Assembly: GCA_947579665.1 (NCBI GenBank)
Contig: OX388350.1
Span: 81,549,152 to 81,613,151 of the forward strand
Length of the DNA stretch: 64,000 bases
Direction of reading: 5' to 3'
Origin: Sympetrum striolatum
Taxonomy: Eukaryota > Arthropoda > Insecta > Odonata > Libellulidae
Numbering within the stretch: the stretch's first letter is position 1; every line of letters begins with the position of its first letter. Position numbers and translations under genes: made by a program. Below the pieces are notes generated by a model. That model was not told the DNA's origin and did no database searches. It was given only the letters and a program-made list of their open reading frames with translations. Shown one piece after another: positions 49,415 to 61,266 of the stretch.

Positions 49415-50467
49415 TTTTAACATAACGCATAACTTTGTGAAGAAATTTCACAACTTTTGAATGAACATTTAAGTAAAAACTAGGCTGATTGAAGGTGAGA
49501 AGGAACTGTTGCCAGTTTATTTATTTTTTGCTTTTTTATTCAGTGATAAGTAGTCTTAGAATTCAATGAGACAATCCAAAACATTTTAAATCCTGTTGAT
49601 TTGGTAATTTGAAATGTTGCATTTTATAACCATTATATATACTATTTCAACAATGCAACCTTTAGTTTATTTGAACCTATGTGTTACCATAGGGTTTATA
49701 TTTGATTAGATGTATTTAAGTCATAAAATTACCATGCCCTCATTTAAAAGCAAGTAGTCGCAAAGGCAAAAATATCGCATTTTACGCACAAATTGACAAT
49801 TTTTTAAACTATGTTGCAATTGAATCTCAAAGTTGAAATTAATACTGAAGTTTTATATGATTAAGACCTTTATTGTGTACAAGTTTCATATTTTTATCTG
49901 CTCCCCCAACCAAGATATTGCAAGTGAAAATTTGAAAAAAATTCAAAAATGCATTTTTTAAAAGAGAATATTTTTTAAATGGTAATCTTGCCAGCATTGA
50001 TACTTTATGAAAATTAACTACACTATATAGTGTAACAGTCCAAAAAATATTATAGTTGAGATATTGTTCCTTCTTTGAAAAATCTCCTGTCAAAAGTTGA
50101 ATTTTGTTCATTTTTGACCAATAATTTTAAGCTGTTAAAAAATGTTTAAGAAATGCATCTTGCAATGTAATTATGGGTTTATTTCATAGGACAGAGTGTA
50201 CTGAACTTAATGCATCTTATTTGAAAGTCTTAGGGCAACCCATTGCTGAATAATTAAAGAAATCGTAGATACCTGCAAACGCGAAAAACCGCGTGCGGCC
50301 AAGTACTAAAGTGGCCGCTATTTCCAAACAGTAAACATTAAAAATATTTTAAAATTACTTTTGAGCTCTCTAAATATAAAGGTATCTACTCTCCAAGTAT
50401 CAATTTTTTCTGAGATGGTCAAGCAACCAATTATTTTTTTTCTGGACCACTTGGTTTGGATTGACCC

Positions 50468-50550
50468 TGTTGCCTCGGTGAAGCACCTCCTGTCAAGTTC
50501 AGGAGAGCTTAGGGGGACTTCACCAGATAGTGGCAACAGCAGCTAAGCAG
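50468..50550. other. Imperfect stem-loop beside the element
   Basis: TGTTGCC, TGAAG and CCTG pair with later CAGG, CTTCA and GGCAACA, forming a long interrupted stem. It directly abuts the right end of the 3.4-kb element, and its first four bases are the suggested target duplication. No RNA family is recognised. Confidence 0.35.
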
Positions 50551-53500
50551 AAAAGAAGAATATGAAGGAATTGTCTTATGAGAATAATTGAAAAATAAAC
50601 AGTGTATGCCATGACAGTGTAGGCGGAAGAGACTGAGTGAATGATAAGTTTTCAATAGCATGCAAAATAACACAATGCAGAAGTTAATCTAATAAAGAGA
50701 ATCATTCATATTCAGAGTTTTTAGAGTCATTTTACATTTTCATGGTAGTACCTATGTATTTCTTAGGGAAATCTTGTCAATGAGACTACTCTTAGAATTA
50801 ACTGAGGACCACAAACTTTTGTTAAACATGGAAAAAAATAGCATCAAACTCTAACATAGGAATAATTTTATTTATTAAGACTTAAATTAAAGGCATAATT
50901 AAATATCCTTCAAGGTTAAAGAGTTGATTTACAAATTGTAAAATGAAGTACAGAAGAAGCAGAAACAAAACAAAGAAAAGTCACAAGAATTTGAACATTA
51001 CATGGCTGAGGAAAGTGGCATATTACACATCACTATAAGAGAGAAAAGAAAAATTAAAGGCAAAAATTGGACAAAAACAAACCCTTGGAAATTGGCTCAT
51101 ATTTCAAAATAATTTTATTTTCCATTATGGTCATGAATGAAATCAATCAAAAAAACTAAAGAGATGCTCAACTGATTTTATGATAGTTTTTTTGCTCTCA
51201 ACAACTACAAAACTGTTTACCTTCAGTTTTGTTCTAAAAATTCTCCTCAATCTTCAAGTCCTCTTATACAAATGAATGATTTCCGTATATTAGGCTGCCT
51301 TTCTGTTACTTTTCTTGGCATCAAATTTTCTGAAAATTTATACTGAACTCTCCAAATAGATACTACAACGAAGAAAGTCTTCACAGGCATTTTAATGTCA
51401 CACATTCTTTCTCCTACTGAATACTGGAATCTTGAAAAATCTCTATTATGCAAAATACTTTATTACCTATTCTATACTACCATCCTCTGGGCTAATGCCA
51501 GCTATTCCAGCAAACCTTTTTCATTACAGTAAAAAAACAATTAAAATCATATGTAGTGTATCACACAAGCAGAAAATAGGAATCCCATAAATATAGTCTC
51601 ATGAGTCCCCAGCAACTCCTCATTGGCAATACTCAAAAAGAATGAACATATTTATTAGTTTTACCATGCATCATAACATAATATGCTCCATAATTTAAGC
51701 AAGTAATTCATACGTCCCCATGAGTTTTGTTATACTTTTAGTATTCTACTTATATTTATCATAAACTGTATTATGGAGTTGTAATCTTCAATGCCTATAC
51801 TCCCATATCCTTTATCAACAATTTTGCTAATTCCTACACACGTATATTTTCTAATGCTGTAATAAATTGTTATCATTATGAATATCGTGTTACTGACAAT
51901 AAAATAAGTAACCTTAACTGAACTATGAACAGTGCTAACTGTAGTGTAGATACAAATATAGCATAATTTGCATTGAAATGCTTAACCCTAATTCGAAGGA
52001 TAAAATTCATATCTTCACTCTCCAATTATCGGTAAAATTTCGTATGAGGACGGCGAGGGAGAAATTCTGTTCCGAAATTTTACCCAATTATCATTTAAAA
52101 ATCTTAGAGTATACGTTTTCCAGTCTCCTAATCCAATCATTTGATATATTCAAAAAATGTTCGGTAAAATTATCGATGAAGACTGTTTGGAAATAATTCA
52201 ATATCTCCCTTGATACTGAATATATTTCAACAAAACCTACACCATGTTATAATAACTTTACCAAATGTTTCATAGCTTATAGGAATTTAAAGTTGCACAA
52301 GTTGTTCACTCTTATTTAAATATAGATACATTCATTATAAATCGTCCTCACAATTTTAAAGGTCCGCTAGCATTCATCTGGAAGGGATGATAGCTGTTCC
52401 ATCGGACGCTGCCGAGCACAGAAATGGAAATGATAAATCATAAACTGGTTCTCACAGTTATACAATTGGAGTTGATCTTAAATGAAAAGGAGTAACAAAA
52501 TTCAGAAAGAAAGAGAAAGACAAAAACCATGAACGACCAAGATTGTACATGATACACTTTCTATTAGTAGCATATTGGGAGGAAGCTTAACAACATTTGA
52601 TGTTTTCCCATCCCCTCCACCTTTTTTCCCAGCTCCTAGAAGTTATGCTAGGTACCGCCACTAGCGCTACTGGCGTAGTAGTTCATCCTCATGCTGTAGC
52701 GATGGCGCTACAGGCAGATTGCGGTATCTATACGGTGGTATTATCGATAATATTGTTGTAAATAATAAGTTACTGGAATTTTAATTTAATCGTAAATAAG
52801 AATTTAATTTCTATACATTACAATTTTAATTTGTTATTCATGAAAAACTTCATACCTTGACTCCATGGTTTCTTCAGGCACGTCACAAATACTGATAGCC
52901 AGTGGGATATGGGTAGAAACAAAAATATACACGCATATTTAGTTTTTGTACATTTATTGCAAGTATACTTCCAATACTTACAGTCAAATGTTATGACAAT
53001 GAAAAATGGGTAGCACATCACAAGGAAAATATAAGTCAAAACATCAATTCCAAATATAACATATCTTAATGGTATTTACAAGCAGCTTCTGTAAGAAAAA
53101 TTCTGTAAAAAATATTTCTTTTAGATTTGCTGATTATTCCACTACCACCCAGGAGGTTATCAGAAAGGTAAAGTTTCTCTTTTTATTTAGGCTTCATAAA
53201 ACTAAGTGGTTAAGAGATTCCCCAGGAGGCATATGAGAAACCACTAACATAAAAAGCAGTTTAGCAGGAGAATATGAAGTACAAGCGTCCTTAAATGCAC
53301 CTGAAGTAAAAGCAGTAGCAGCCAGCCACATTGATTTAAGATATGTATACATGATTTACTTGACACATCAAAACTTTAAAGAAGCACGTATAATCTATTA
53401 AAACATTTCTCAAAGAAATCTGAAGTTTAAACGAAATGGTCACAAAATCACTTATCTTGTATAGAACTCAAGACAAGAACAAAATACGAGGCGTGAATAT

Positions 53501-54467
53501 TATATGGCAAACAAAATGATGAAAGAACAACTGAGCCCATAATATTTCTCATGATAAATAGAAATCCTCAAAGCCATAAAAAACTATACGATGCGGTCAA
53601 AATGTGAACAACGAACCACAGAAATATTCGCTGATGCATAAAATGCCGATTAAGCATATAGAAAAATAAAGTATTCTTGTTTCATAACCCGAATAAACAA
53701 AATCGATAATGAAATTGAGTTATAGGCATCAGCGACGTTAACAATGATTGGATGTAAATAGAGCGGCTTATAGATAATACTTTGAAAATGCAGATCATAG
53801 CAGTGAAAAGATGTTTCCTCAGCGAAAATCACACAATGTACACCATGAATCATTGAACACAGTATTCTTCTAAAATTTTTACTGAGAAAACAGCAACTAA
53901 CCGTCACACTGTATCCAAAACCATCTCAGGATGCAGATGAAGAGATTTCTGAGATTTTGATGTAAACTTGGTATCACAAGTTACAAAAGTCTGACTGAAA
54001 TTCCTTCATTCAAGAAATTTTCCTGCAGTTTCCTTAAGTCTAAATGATTTTCTATCCTGCAAAAAACGCCGCAATAGGGAGGCTTTTGTGGTTGGCATCG
54101 TCGGGTTTCTTCAGTAACACTACTTGAAAATTAAGAAATACTTGATAAATAAAGTCGAAACACAGATCCAATTATTACATATTTAATATATCAATCTCCA
54201 TCGATTACGCGCTTTAGTTTAACAAGTATCACAGAAACATATCAACGCAAACCTTTCCTTATTACTGAAAAGTTGCTAAAATCTTGTATGATAATATGCC
54301 ACTTAACATTTAAATAAAGATCTTCGATGTCATTTCGTAACTAATTAACAGATAAAGTTAACACCATGAACAAAGAACTTAAATAAGGAATCCACAAGAG
54401 GCGAGGCTAAGTAAACATTACATCAAAGAATGCATACTATTTACATCTGTGCTGTTGAAGGTGATAC
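50551..54467. other. Long stretch, nothing recognised
   Basis: About 3.9 kb of AT-rich sequence without a supported gene or bounded element. A short GC-richer island at 52640-52740 contains several GGCGCTAC/GTAGCG words in both orientations but no clear terminal repeats. Confidence 0.45.
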
Positions 54468-54470
54468 TTA

Positions 54471-55047
54471 GGCCCTCCGTCCACGAGGCTTCGCGACATA
54501 GATGCGTACGCGTAGCGTAGCTTGTCGCGACGTGACGATTACGCCCGTTTTCTGTACACGAAGCGTACTGAAGAACTAAACCACATGTTGCTTTACCATG
54601 GCAATGGAACTAATGTTGTGACAATATGGATACTGATGAACCCAAGGCAATGGAAGTATTGTAGTAAAAAAAATGATAAAAATTAAATGTTCTTGCCTGA
54701 CCATTTCAATGCATTTGCCACCTCACTCCAAGCTTTCTCTGTTATTACTTTTCTGGAGTATTCTGGCATAGTATGATTGTATAGACAAGCATATTTCTCG
54801 TCTGTCTGAACAAGATGAGTTGCTTCCGCCATCTTTCGAGCTTCACTCCAATAAGCAAAGTACGCCTCGCTACCGACACTGTTGATCGCCTGGCTACATG
54901 ACGAAAGCGTGCTTGGACGGAAGCGCTACGCTGCAGCGTCGTGTATGGATGATCATTTAATTACATTGTCTGCTGCTCACAGCCGTACAGCTAGCGATGT
55001 CGCGTCTATTCCTCTACGCTTCTTTGACGCCTCGTGGACAGAAGGCC
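54471..55047. mobile_element. PIF/Harbinger element, 577 bp, TTA duplication
   Basis: The ends are GGCCCTCCGTCCACGAGGC at the left and the complement of GGCCTTCTGTCCACGAGGC at the right. TTA lies on both sides (54468-54470 and 55048-55050), the 3-bp AT-rich duplication typical of PIF/Harbinger. Both subterminal regions are CpG-rich, with GCGACAT, GCGTAG and CTAGCG words. A minus-strand reading frame between the ends encodes part of a MADF domain, consistent with the second protein that accompanies Harbinger transposases. The transposase itself is missing. Confidence 0.88.
54683..54832 (-). CDS. MADF-domain fragment inside the Harbinger element
   Basis: A 49-codon frame starts at ATG 54832 (MAEATHLVQTDEKYACLYNH) and continues through PEYSRK, AWSEVANAL and KWSGKNI to a stop. 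CLYN, a P-EY-K step and AW-E-A-L are the hallmarks of the first two helices of the MADF (Myb/SANT-like) DNA-binding domain. The domain is normally 80-90 residues, so its second half is cut off. In Harbinger elements a MADF or Myb-like protein assists the transposase. It is probably a remnant, although the frame itself is undamaged. Confidence 0.7.
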   Translation of the reverse strand: MAEATHLVQTDEKYACLYNHTMPEYSRKVITEKAWSEVANALKWSGKNI

Positions 55048-55050
55048 TTA

Positions 55051-56690
55051 ATCATATTAACTAAACTTGGTATACTTAATGAAAAAATATCTCCTAAAAT
55101 GTATTAAATATCTAAAGCAAGTAACACGTACTGCTCTTACCTCTTTCGCGACGCTGAAAAGACCTTGACCGTCTTGTTGGTCTTCTTCCGGTTCAAATAA
55201 AGAGAGGTTATTAAAACATTTTGGTAAAATTTCGGAAGAGGACCGGAACTTTGTCTTCCTATATCTCCCCTAAAAATCACCCTTTTTCGATGAAATTTTT
55301 ATGGAACAATCGTTGAACATTGCGCATTTATTACATACATTTAAGTAACGTGTAGGTGCTATATTTACCGAGATAAGTACGTTGAAGTGAAGGAGGTACA
55401 GGAATGGCGTCCGTGGAGCCATTTTGAACCGTTAGTTATGGCGTTCCGACGCTAGGTGGAGCAGCACTCGCTCAGTTTCACATCTCGGAAACTGCGGTAA
55501 AGTGTCTTACAACTATCGCACAAATTCTCGACCATGTCAAGCAATGTCAAGCAAGAGCTCTTTCAGTAATGATAAATTTCCTTTTTTAAGTAATTGATCT
55601 AATTTAGGGGTGAACAATCAATTATTTACCCCTTTATTACGTTAATTAATACTTCATTATCATTATCTTATCATTATTCAACATTATTTAATAAAGGGAA
55701 CCTCGATCACCCAACTCAACCCATCCGCGTTCACCAACAATTCTACACCGAAACTTAATTAATAAATGAATACATTCAGTTATTTTCGCATTAAATACAG
55801 TGATTAACATAAAAGTTATTAATTATCTTAAAAGACCTTGGAAACCGAATTAGCTTGCAAAGCAACTGTAGCTTGCATACCGGACCCGAGGGTGACTATC
55901 TTTTTCTAACGCAAAGCGAATTTAGCATCAAAACAGTAATTTACATTACTCTTAAAAAACGGGTTGGGTTGGGTTTCGACGTTTCCCTATTATGTTCGAA
56001 AATTCCCTAGCGGTAGGTCGTACGTCAGGAGACAAGTTGACCCTTGAAAATTTAAAGGATGTAACGGTACCGTCGCGTAAAAGGAATTCCTTGTACCTCC
56101 GAAATGTACTTGTCTTAAGCCCGTCATACAAAATTTGTAATGGTTTTTGATGGACAATTTGAGCATCTCTTTCTGATTGAGTATCCAAATGTTGAAATAA
56201 TCAACGAACCTATTTGGTGATTTCCCATTGAGAAAATTTATATCCATTCCCCTCTCCTGGTATTTAAAATCCGAATCATTTCCTCAGAACTTTTATAATT
56301 TTCCTAAAAATCACAATGAACACATTTATATATACTGGGAAAAATGATCAAATTGAATTCATCTGTGACCAAGCATTCATGGCAAAATTTGTACTAATTA
56401 TCGCATTTAGCTATCGTATCGTCATAACAATAAATTTATTAGCCACAGACCATGAAGAACTGGTATGGTCATAGTCAAATAGTTACATAAAATACAGTAA
56501 AGGAGAACAGGCATAATTGAAATACAAAAAAAATATATATATAATATATAATTTGTTTTATATGATATATACCTTAAAAACACTTGCCAAAAATTAGTTT
56601 CAGTAAGAAATAATTGTGGTGAGTTGCAACAGTTTGTGTACAAGTGTAAAGCAGGCAGTTTCACTTATTATCCCTCGGTGGTGTTAAATT
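55051..56690. other. No gene supported
   Basis: Two overlapping minus-strand frames at 55952-56247 have no domain. A GC-richer stretch at 55360-55510 holds, on the minus strand, an ATG (MAPRTPFLYLLHFNVL...), but no splice-supported gene can be built. Confidence 0.4.
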
Positions 56691-56780
56691 TTATCGTTTT
56701 TATTCGGCGTATAAGTCAACCCCTGGTCTTTGAAAGATTTTTTTTATGCTTCAAAGTTTGACTTATACAGTAATCTTTGG
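56691..56780. mobile_element. TIR-like remnant of the TATAAG family
   Basis: ATTCGGCGTATAAGTCAACC at about 56703 and TTTGACTTATACAG at about 56756 face each other as short inverted ends around a T-rich spacer. The sequence resembles the terminal CGGCATATAAGACGCACC of the 904-bp element. It is probably a collapsed or solo end. Confidence 0.45.
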
Positions 56781-59394
56781 TTCCCATCCTTAGTATAAAG
56801 TTTGAACATTGATCGAAATTATCTGGAACATGCACTCATTATTAAGATTAAATCATTTTTTGAAAATCATTTCAGCTTAAATCTGTGCTACAAGACTATC
56901 AATTAATAACCATATCATTGGTAGTGTACAAATTTAATTTAAATCAGTGATCATCATCTGAATAGTAATACTGTATAGCACTTATGGAAATATGTCCTAT
57001 TTGTAATTACTTGAATCAACAAATTTTATATTCTTGCATCTGGCAGTACTCTCTTGCAATTTCTGCAATCAACATGCCGAGTTTCAAGTTTCCATCTTAT
57101 CGGGAAGGGATTAAAAAAACCTTACAAATCGACCCAATGAATTTTAAATGGGAGAATATTTGCCCTGACCTAGTGTTGAAGTAAGGATAATCTTTATAAA
57201 TATCTTTGTGGTTTTCGTCGGACATGCATGGATTGTAGCAATCCCTCGAATTTCAACTCTTTAATTTGCCAGATAATCCCTAAAAAAAATTTTCGAAAAT
57301 CCTCGCAATTTACCTTTGTGGAAAACATCGTGACTTTGGGGCCATCTGGCATCAAACCCATAGCACTGAGGTTCAAAGTTGCTTCTTTTCCGGTGGTCAT
57401 ACGTTATGGCCAGTTCATTTTAAAAAAATTGAGTCAGTGACACTTGTGGAACATGGATAGAATTTTTATTGCTTATATATATATATAGGTAAGAGAAAAA
57501 TGTAGCTTGCATACTGCAAGCAGATCTACAGCACTAATTTCATATCGGCATCATATCCGGACGGTCCTCAAAAGAAAAAAAAAGGATTACATATATTCTT
57601 AAAAATTGCAGCAGCAATTTATCTGTCCGGCATCGAACCTGGGTCTTCCTGGTGAACTTAGTATGCAGTACAACAGAAGATCACCATCTCTAACTATATG
57701 TAAAAATTCAAGCAGAAATATTGGCTGCAACTGCCTTAAACAACGTCCTACTTTTCACATATATTCCTTATGTGAGAAATTGTAATGTGCTCTGGTATCA
57801 AACCCAGGAACAGCATGGTCTTATCTAAATTTTTCCTTAAACCGAGTCTTAATACACACCTTCTATCTAAGCAAGAACTTCCTATCATTTAGGTAAGTTC
57901 ATCAAAATAAATAATGAAAACTACCTCCATGTATTTTAAATGGGAGATATATTTACCAACTGGGTTCGTACCCGGGTCTTTCTGGTAATACTTTCTATGC
58001 AGCACAACAGAAGATCACCACCTCTAACTATGTGTGTAAATTCAAGCAGAAATATTGAGTGCAACTGCCTGAAATGACATCCTACTTTTTCCTTATATTC
58101 CTTATGAGAGATATTTTAATGTGCTCTGGCATCGAACCCAGGAACAGTATGGTCTTATTTAAATTTTTTGCTAAAACCGATTCTTAATATACATATTCTA
58201 GCCAAGCAAGAACGTCCTATCATTTCGATAAGTGCATCAAAATATATAATGAAAAACTACTTCAATGTATTTTAAATGACAAATTTTTGCATCATCCTAG
58301 CTTTGAACGCAGGATATTTTCTATAGAAGTCATTAATGTTTTTGATAGATCATGACCATATATAGGCTCCTAGAGTTTCGATTCTCTACCTATATGGGAA
58401 GTATTCTTTTAAAATTCCGGAAAATCAAAGCAATGCATTTATATGGAAAGAATCGGGACTTTGGGACCCTCTGGAATCAAACCCATGACACTGAGGTTCA
58501 AAATCGCAATTTTTCTGAAGGTTATACGTTATGGCCAATACATCGAAAACATTTCAAATCCATGACGCTTGTGGTTTAGGCTGTAAATTAGTAATATCTA
58601 TTATATATAGACGCTTCTCCGGATATCTATTATATATAGATGCTTCTCCGGATTCATTCATATATCATACGAGTAAAATGTAGCTTGCATACTGCAAGCA
58701 GATCGGCAATACTTATTTCATATCGGCATCATATCGGGACTGTCTTCAAAAGAAAAAAAAGGATTGAAATTTTTCTTAAAATTCGCTGAAGTTTCATCGT
58801 CTGGCATCAAACCTGGGTCTTACTGGTGAACCTACTATGCAGCACAACAGAAGATCACCATCTCTTACAATGTGTGAAAATTCAAGCGGAAATATTGGCT
58901 GCAACTGCATGAAACGACGTCCTACTTTTCACGAATGTAGATGGCTCTCTGGATTCGAACCAAGGACTATTTAGGAAATCTAAAAGATGATTTTGAAATG
59001 TATCTTTGTTCTCTATCTATCTGCCTAATTTCATGTTTAAATATTATTGGGAAGGGGTTCAAAATAATTCTTAAAATCGGATCAGTGACTGATTGTAGAG
59101 ACGCCTGGTGTCGAAACCTGGACGTATTGGAAGCTGTAAATGCACAAAATGACTTGCTAGAACCTGATCTAATTTCATACAAAGTTTGAAGTCGATATCA
59201 TACCGGGAAGTACCTAAAATGTGTTTCTCAATCAAGGTTCAAAATCACAATTTTTCTGGTGGTTACACGATATGGCCAATACGTCGTAAAAATTTCAAGC
59301 CGATGACGCTTGTGGTTTAGGCTGTGAATTAGTATCCTATCTATATACCTATCTATCTATTAAATATAGATGCTCCTCCGGATTCATTCAAGGA

Positions 59395-59395
59395 T

Positions 59396-59451
<56 letters not shown>
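59395..59451. repeat. GATA microsatellite at palindrome centre
   Basis: About 14 copies of GATA, preceded by short related TATC runs on the left (59337-59360). The flanks (GGCTGTGAATTAGTATCC and its complement) are inverted copies, so the microsatellite sits at the symmetry axis. Confidence 0.95.
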
Positions 59452-59508
59452 GATACTAATTCACAGCCTAAACTAGAAGGGTCATCGACTTGAAATTTTT
59501 ACGACGTA

Positions 59509-59590
59509 TTGGCCATAACGTGTAACCCCCAGGAAAAAGCCGACATTGAATCTCGGTGTCATGGGTTCGATTCCAGAAGGCCCCAAATTC
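59509..59590 (+). other. tRNA-like A-box/B-box pair in one monomer
   Basis: TGGCCATAACG at about 59511 fits the RNA polymerase III A-box pattern, and GGGTTCGATTCC at about 59563 fits the B-box. The ~50-bp spacing is normal for tRNA genes. The same arrangement recurs at 60680-60745. No full cloverleaf could be drawn, so it is not called a tRNA gene. Confidence 0.4.
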
Positions 59591-61266
59591 GCGATTTTCC
59601 CTATAAGAATACATGGCGGGGATTTTCGAAAATTTTTTTGAGGCACTTCCCGGAATTGGAGAGAGATGAAATTCGAGGGATCGCTAGAAGCCATGCATAT
59701 CCAACGAATTTAAAAAAGACATCGCCGAATATGGTCCATGGTTCGATGCTAGGTCGGGGCAAAAATCGGCCGTTTAAAATGCGTTGTGGCGAATTTGAAG
59801 ATTTTTTTTGGATCCTTTCCCGATAACATGGATACTTGAAACTCGGCACGTGGATATATATGTTGCATATATTTCATAATTAAATTTTACATGTTCGCTG
59901 ATGGTCCTTGGTTCGATCCCAGAGGGCCATTTGCACTTCTCAATGCATTTCTTACGGCGATAGCGGAAACAAAATTTAGGTACTTCCTGGCATGTTATGG
60001 ACTTCAAACTTTGCATGATAGAAGAACAAGTCTTTACAAATCAAACTGTGCATTCGCATTTATCAATGTGTCCTGGGTTCGACACCAGGTGTCTCTGCAA
60101 TCAGAAGTTGATCCGATTTTTAGGAATTATTTTGAAAACTTTCCCAATAATATAGAAACTTGAAATTCGGCAACTAGATAGAGATCATTTAAAACTTTCA
60201 GAAACATGTTTTAGATTTTCAAGATCGTCCCTGGTTCGAATCCAGAGAGCCATTTACATTCGTGAAAATTAGAACGGCTTTTGAGGCAGTTTTAGCCAAT
60301 ATTTCTGCTTGAATTTTCTCACATAGTTAGAGATGGTGATCTTCAATTGTGCTGCATAGTAAGTTCACAGTAAAGACCCGGGTTCGACGCCAGACGGTGA
60401 AATGTCTGGGAATTTTAAGAAAAATTTCAATCCTTTTTTTTTTCTTTTGAGGACCGTTCCGATATGATGCCGATATGAAATTAGTATTGCCGAACTGCTT
60501 GCAGTATGCAAGCTACATTTTACTCGTATATATATATATATATATATCTATTATATATAGACGCTTCTCCGGATATACCTATATACACACTCACTCATTC
60601 ATTCAATCATTCATAGGGGATCAAAATTCTAACCATGTTCCACAAATGCCAACGACTTGAAATTTTTACGACGTATTGGCCATAACGTGTAACCCCCAGG
60701 AAAAAGCCGACATTGAATCTCGGTGTCATGGGTTCGATTCCAGAAGGCCCCAAATTCGCGATTTTCTCCATAAGGATACATGGCGGGGATTTTCGAAAAT
60801 TTTTTTGCTGCACTTCCCGGTAAAGTAGAGAGCTGAAATTCGAGGGATCGCTAGAAGCCGTGCAACTCCAACGTAAATCAGAAAGACATCGCCGAATATA
60901 TAAATGTATATGTTATATATATGAGTATATGTTTAAATCTAGAGCTGTTTAAGAGCTCTATGTACTGTTAAAAGGTTCTGGGTTCGACACCAGGTAGTCT
61001 TAATTCTCCCATATCACATGGAACGTATATAGGAGATTTCAAATATTTTTATGAAGTACTTCCCAAGAAAATCCATAACCCAGTATGTGAGCAGCTGTCA
61101 TGAATAAATTTTGAAGTGTACTGTTTCCCTGATGGTCCTTATTGGTTTAAAGTCACCATTTGTGTTTTACAATTCAAACAAAGGAGATTATGGAATTTAG
61201 TTTGAAGACATTCCTGATATATCAATGTAAAATTTTAGAAACTATGAGAAACGCCCCTACCAAATA

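Larger units (their letters stand above)
47028..50467. mobile_element. 3.4-kb transposon with >1-kb inverted arms
   Basis: The ends match: GGGTCAATCCATACCAAGTG at the left and the complement of GGGTCAATCCAAACCAAGTG at the right. TGTT lies immediately outside both (47024-47027 and 50468-50471), a possible 4-bp target duplication. The arms (about 47028-48088 and 49313-50467) stay similar over their full length, including a CG-rich subterminal word (GGCCGCACGCGG) and the last coding codons of the internal gene. Between the arms lies a decayed transposase-like gene on the plus strand. Long arms that include the gene's 3' end suggest the left arm arose as an inverted copy of the right end. Confidence 0.85.
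57030..61262. repeat. Palindromic array of ~165-bp TTCGA-box monomers
   Basis: Monomers each carry a T-arm-like hairpin of the form CTGGGTTCGANNCCAG. They point left (complement strand) from 57030 to 59340 and right from 59450 to 61262. Box positions on the left are about 57353, 57635, 57800, 57968, 58134, 58305, 58479, 58810, 58957 and 59112. On the right they are about 59565, 59740, 59912, 60077, 60234, 60382, 60731 and 60980. Spacing is mostly 147-176 bp. Between boxes a second conserved module reads, in box orientation, roughly CTTCCCGATAA followed by TTGAAACTCGGC. Larger blocks are bounded by GCTTGCATACTGCAAGC hairpins and by GACGCTTCTCCGGAT. The B-box-like GGTTCGANTCC suggests derivation from tRNA-related SINE sequence (inference). 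Confidence 0.85.

Noticed and set aside
18330..55440. Shared minus-strand AAAATGGCTCC starts at about 18345 and 55424 as a gene family
   Set aside because: Similarity ends after about a dozen bases, and AAAATGG is a common start context.
59509..59590. Functional tRNA gene
   Set aside because: A- and B-box-like words are present, but no acceptor stem or full cloverleaf can be formed.
57184..60813. Several 60-105-residue frames with GPSGIEPMT-like words as a protein family
   Set aside because: The words are translations of the repeated TTCGA box in monomers of both orientations; period and frame do not stay in register.
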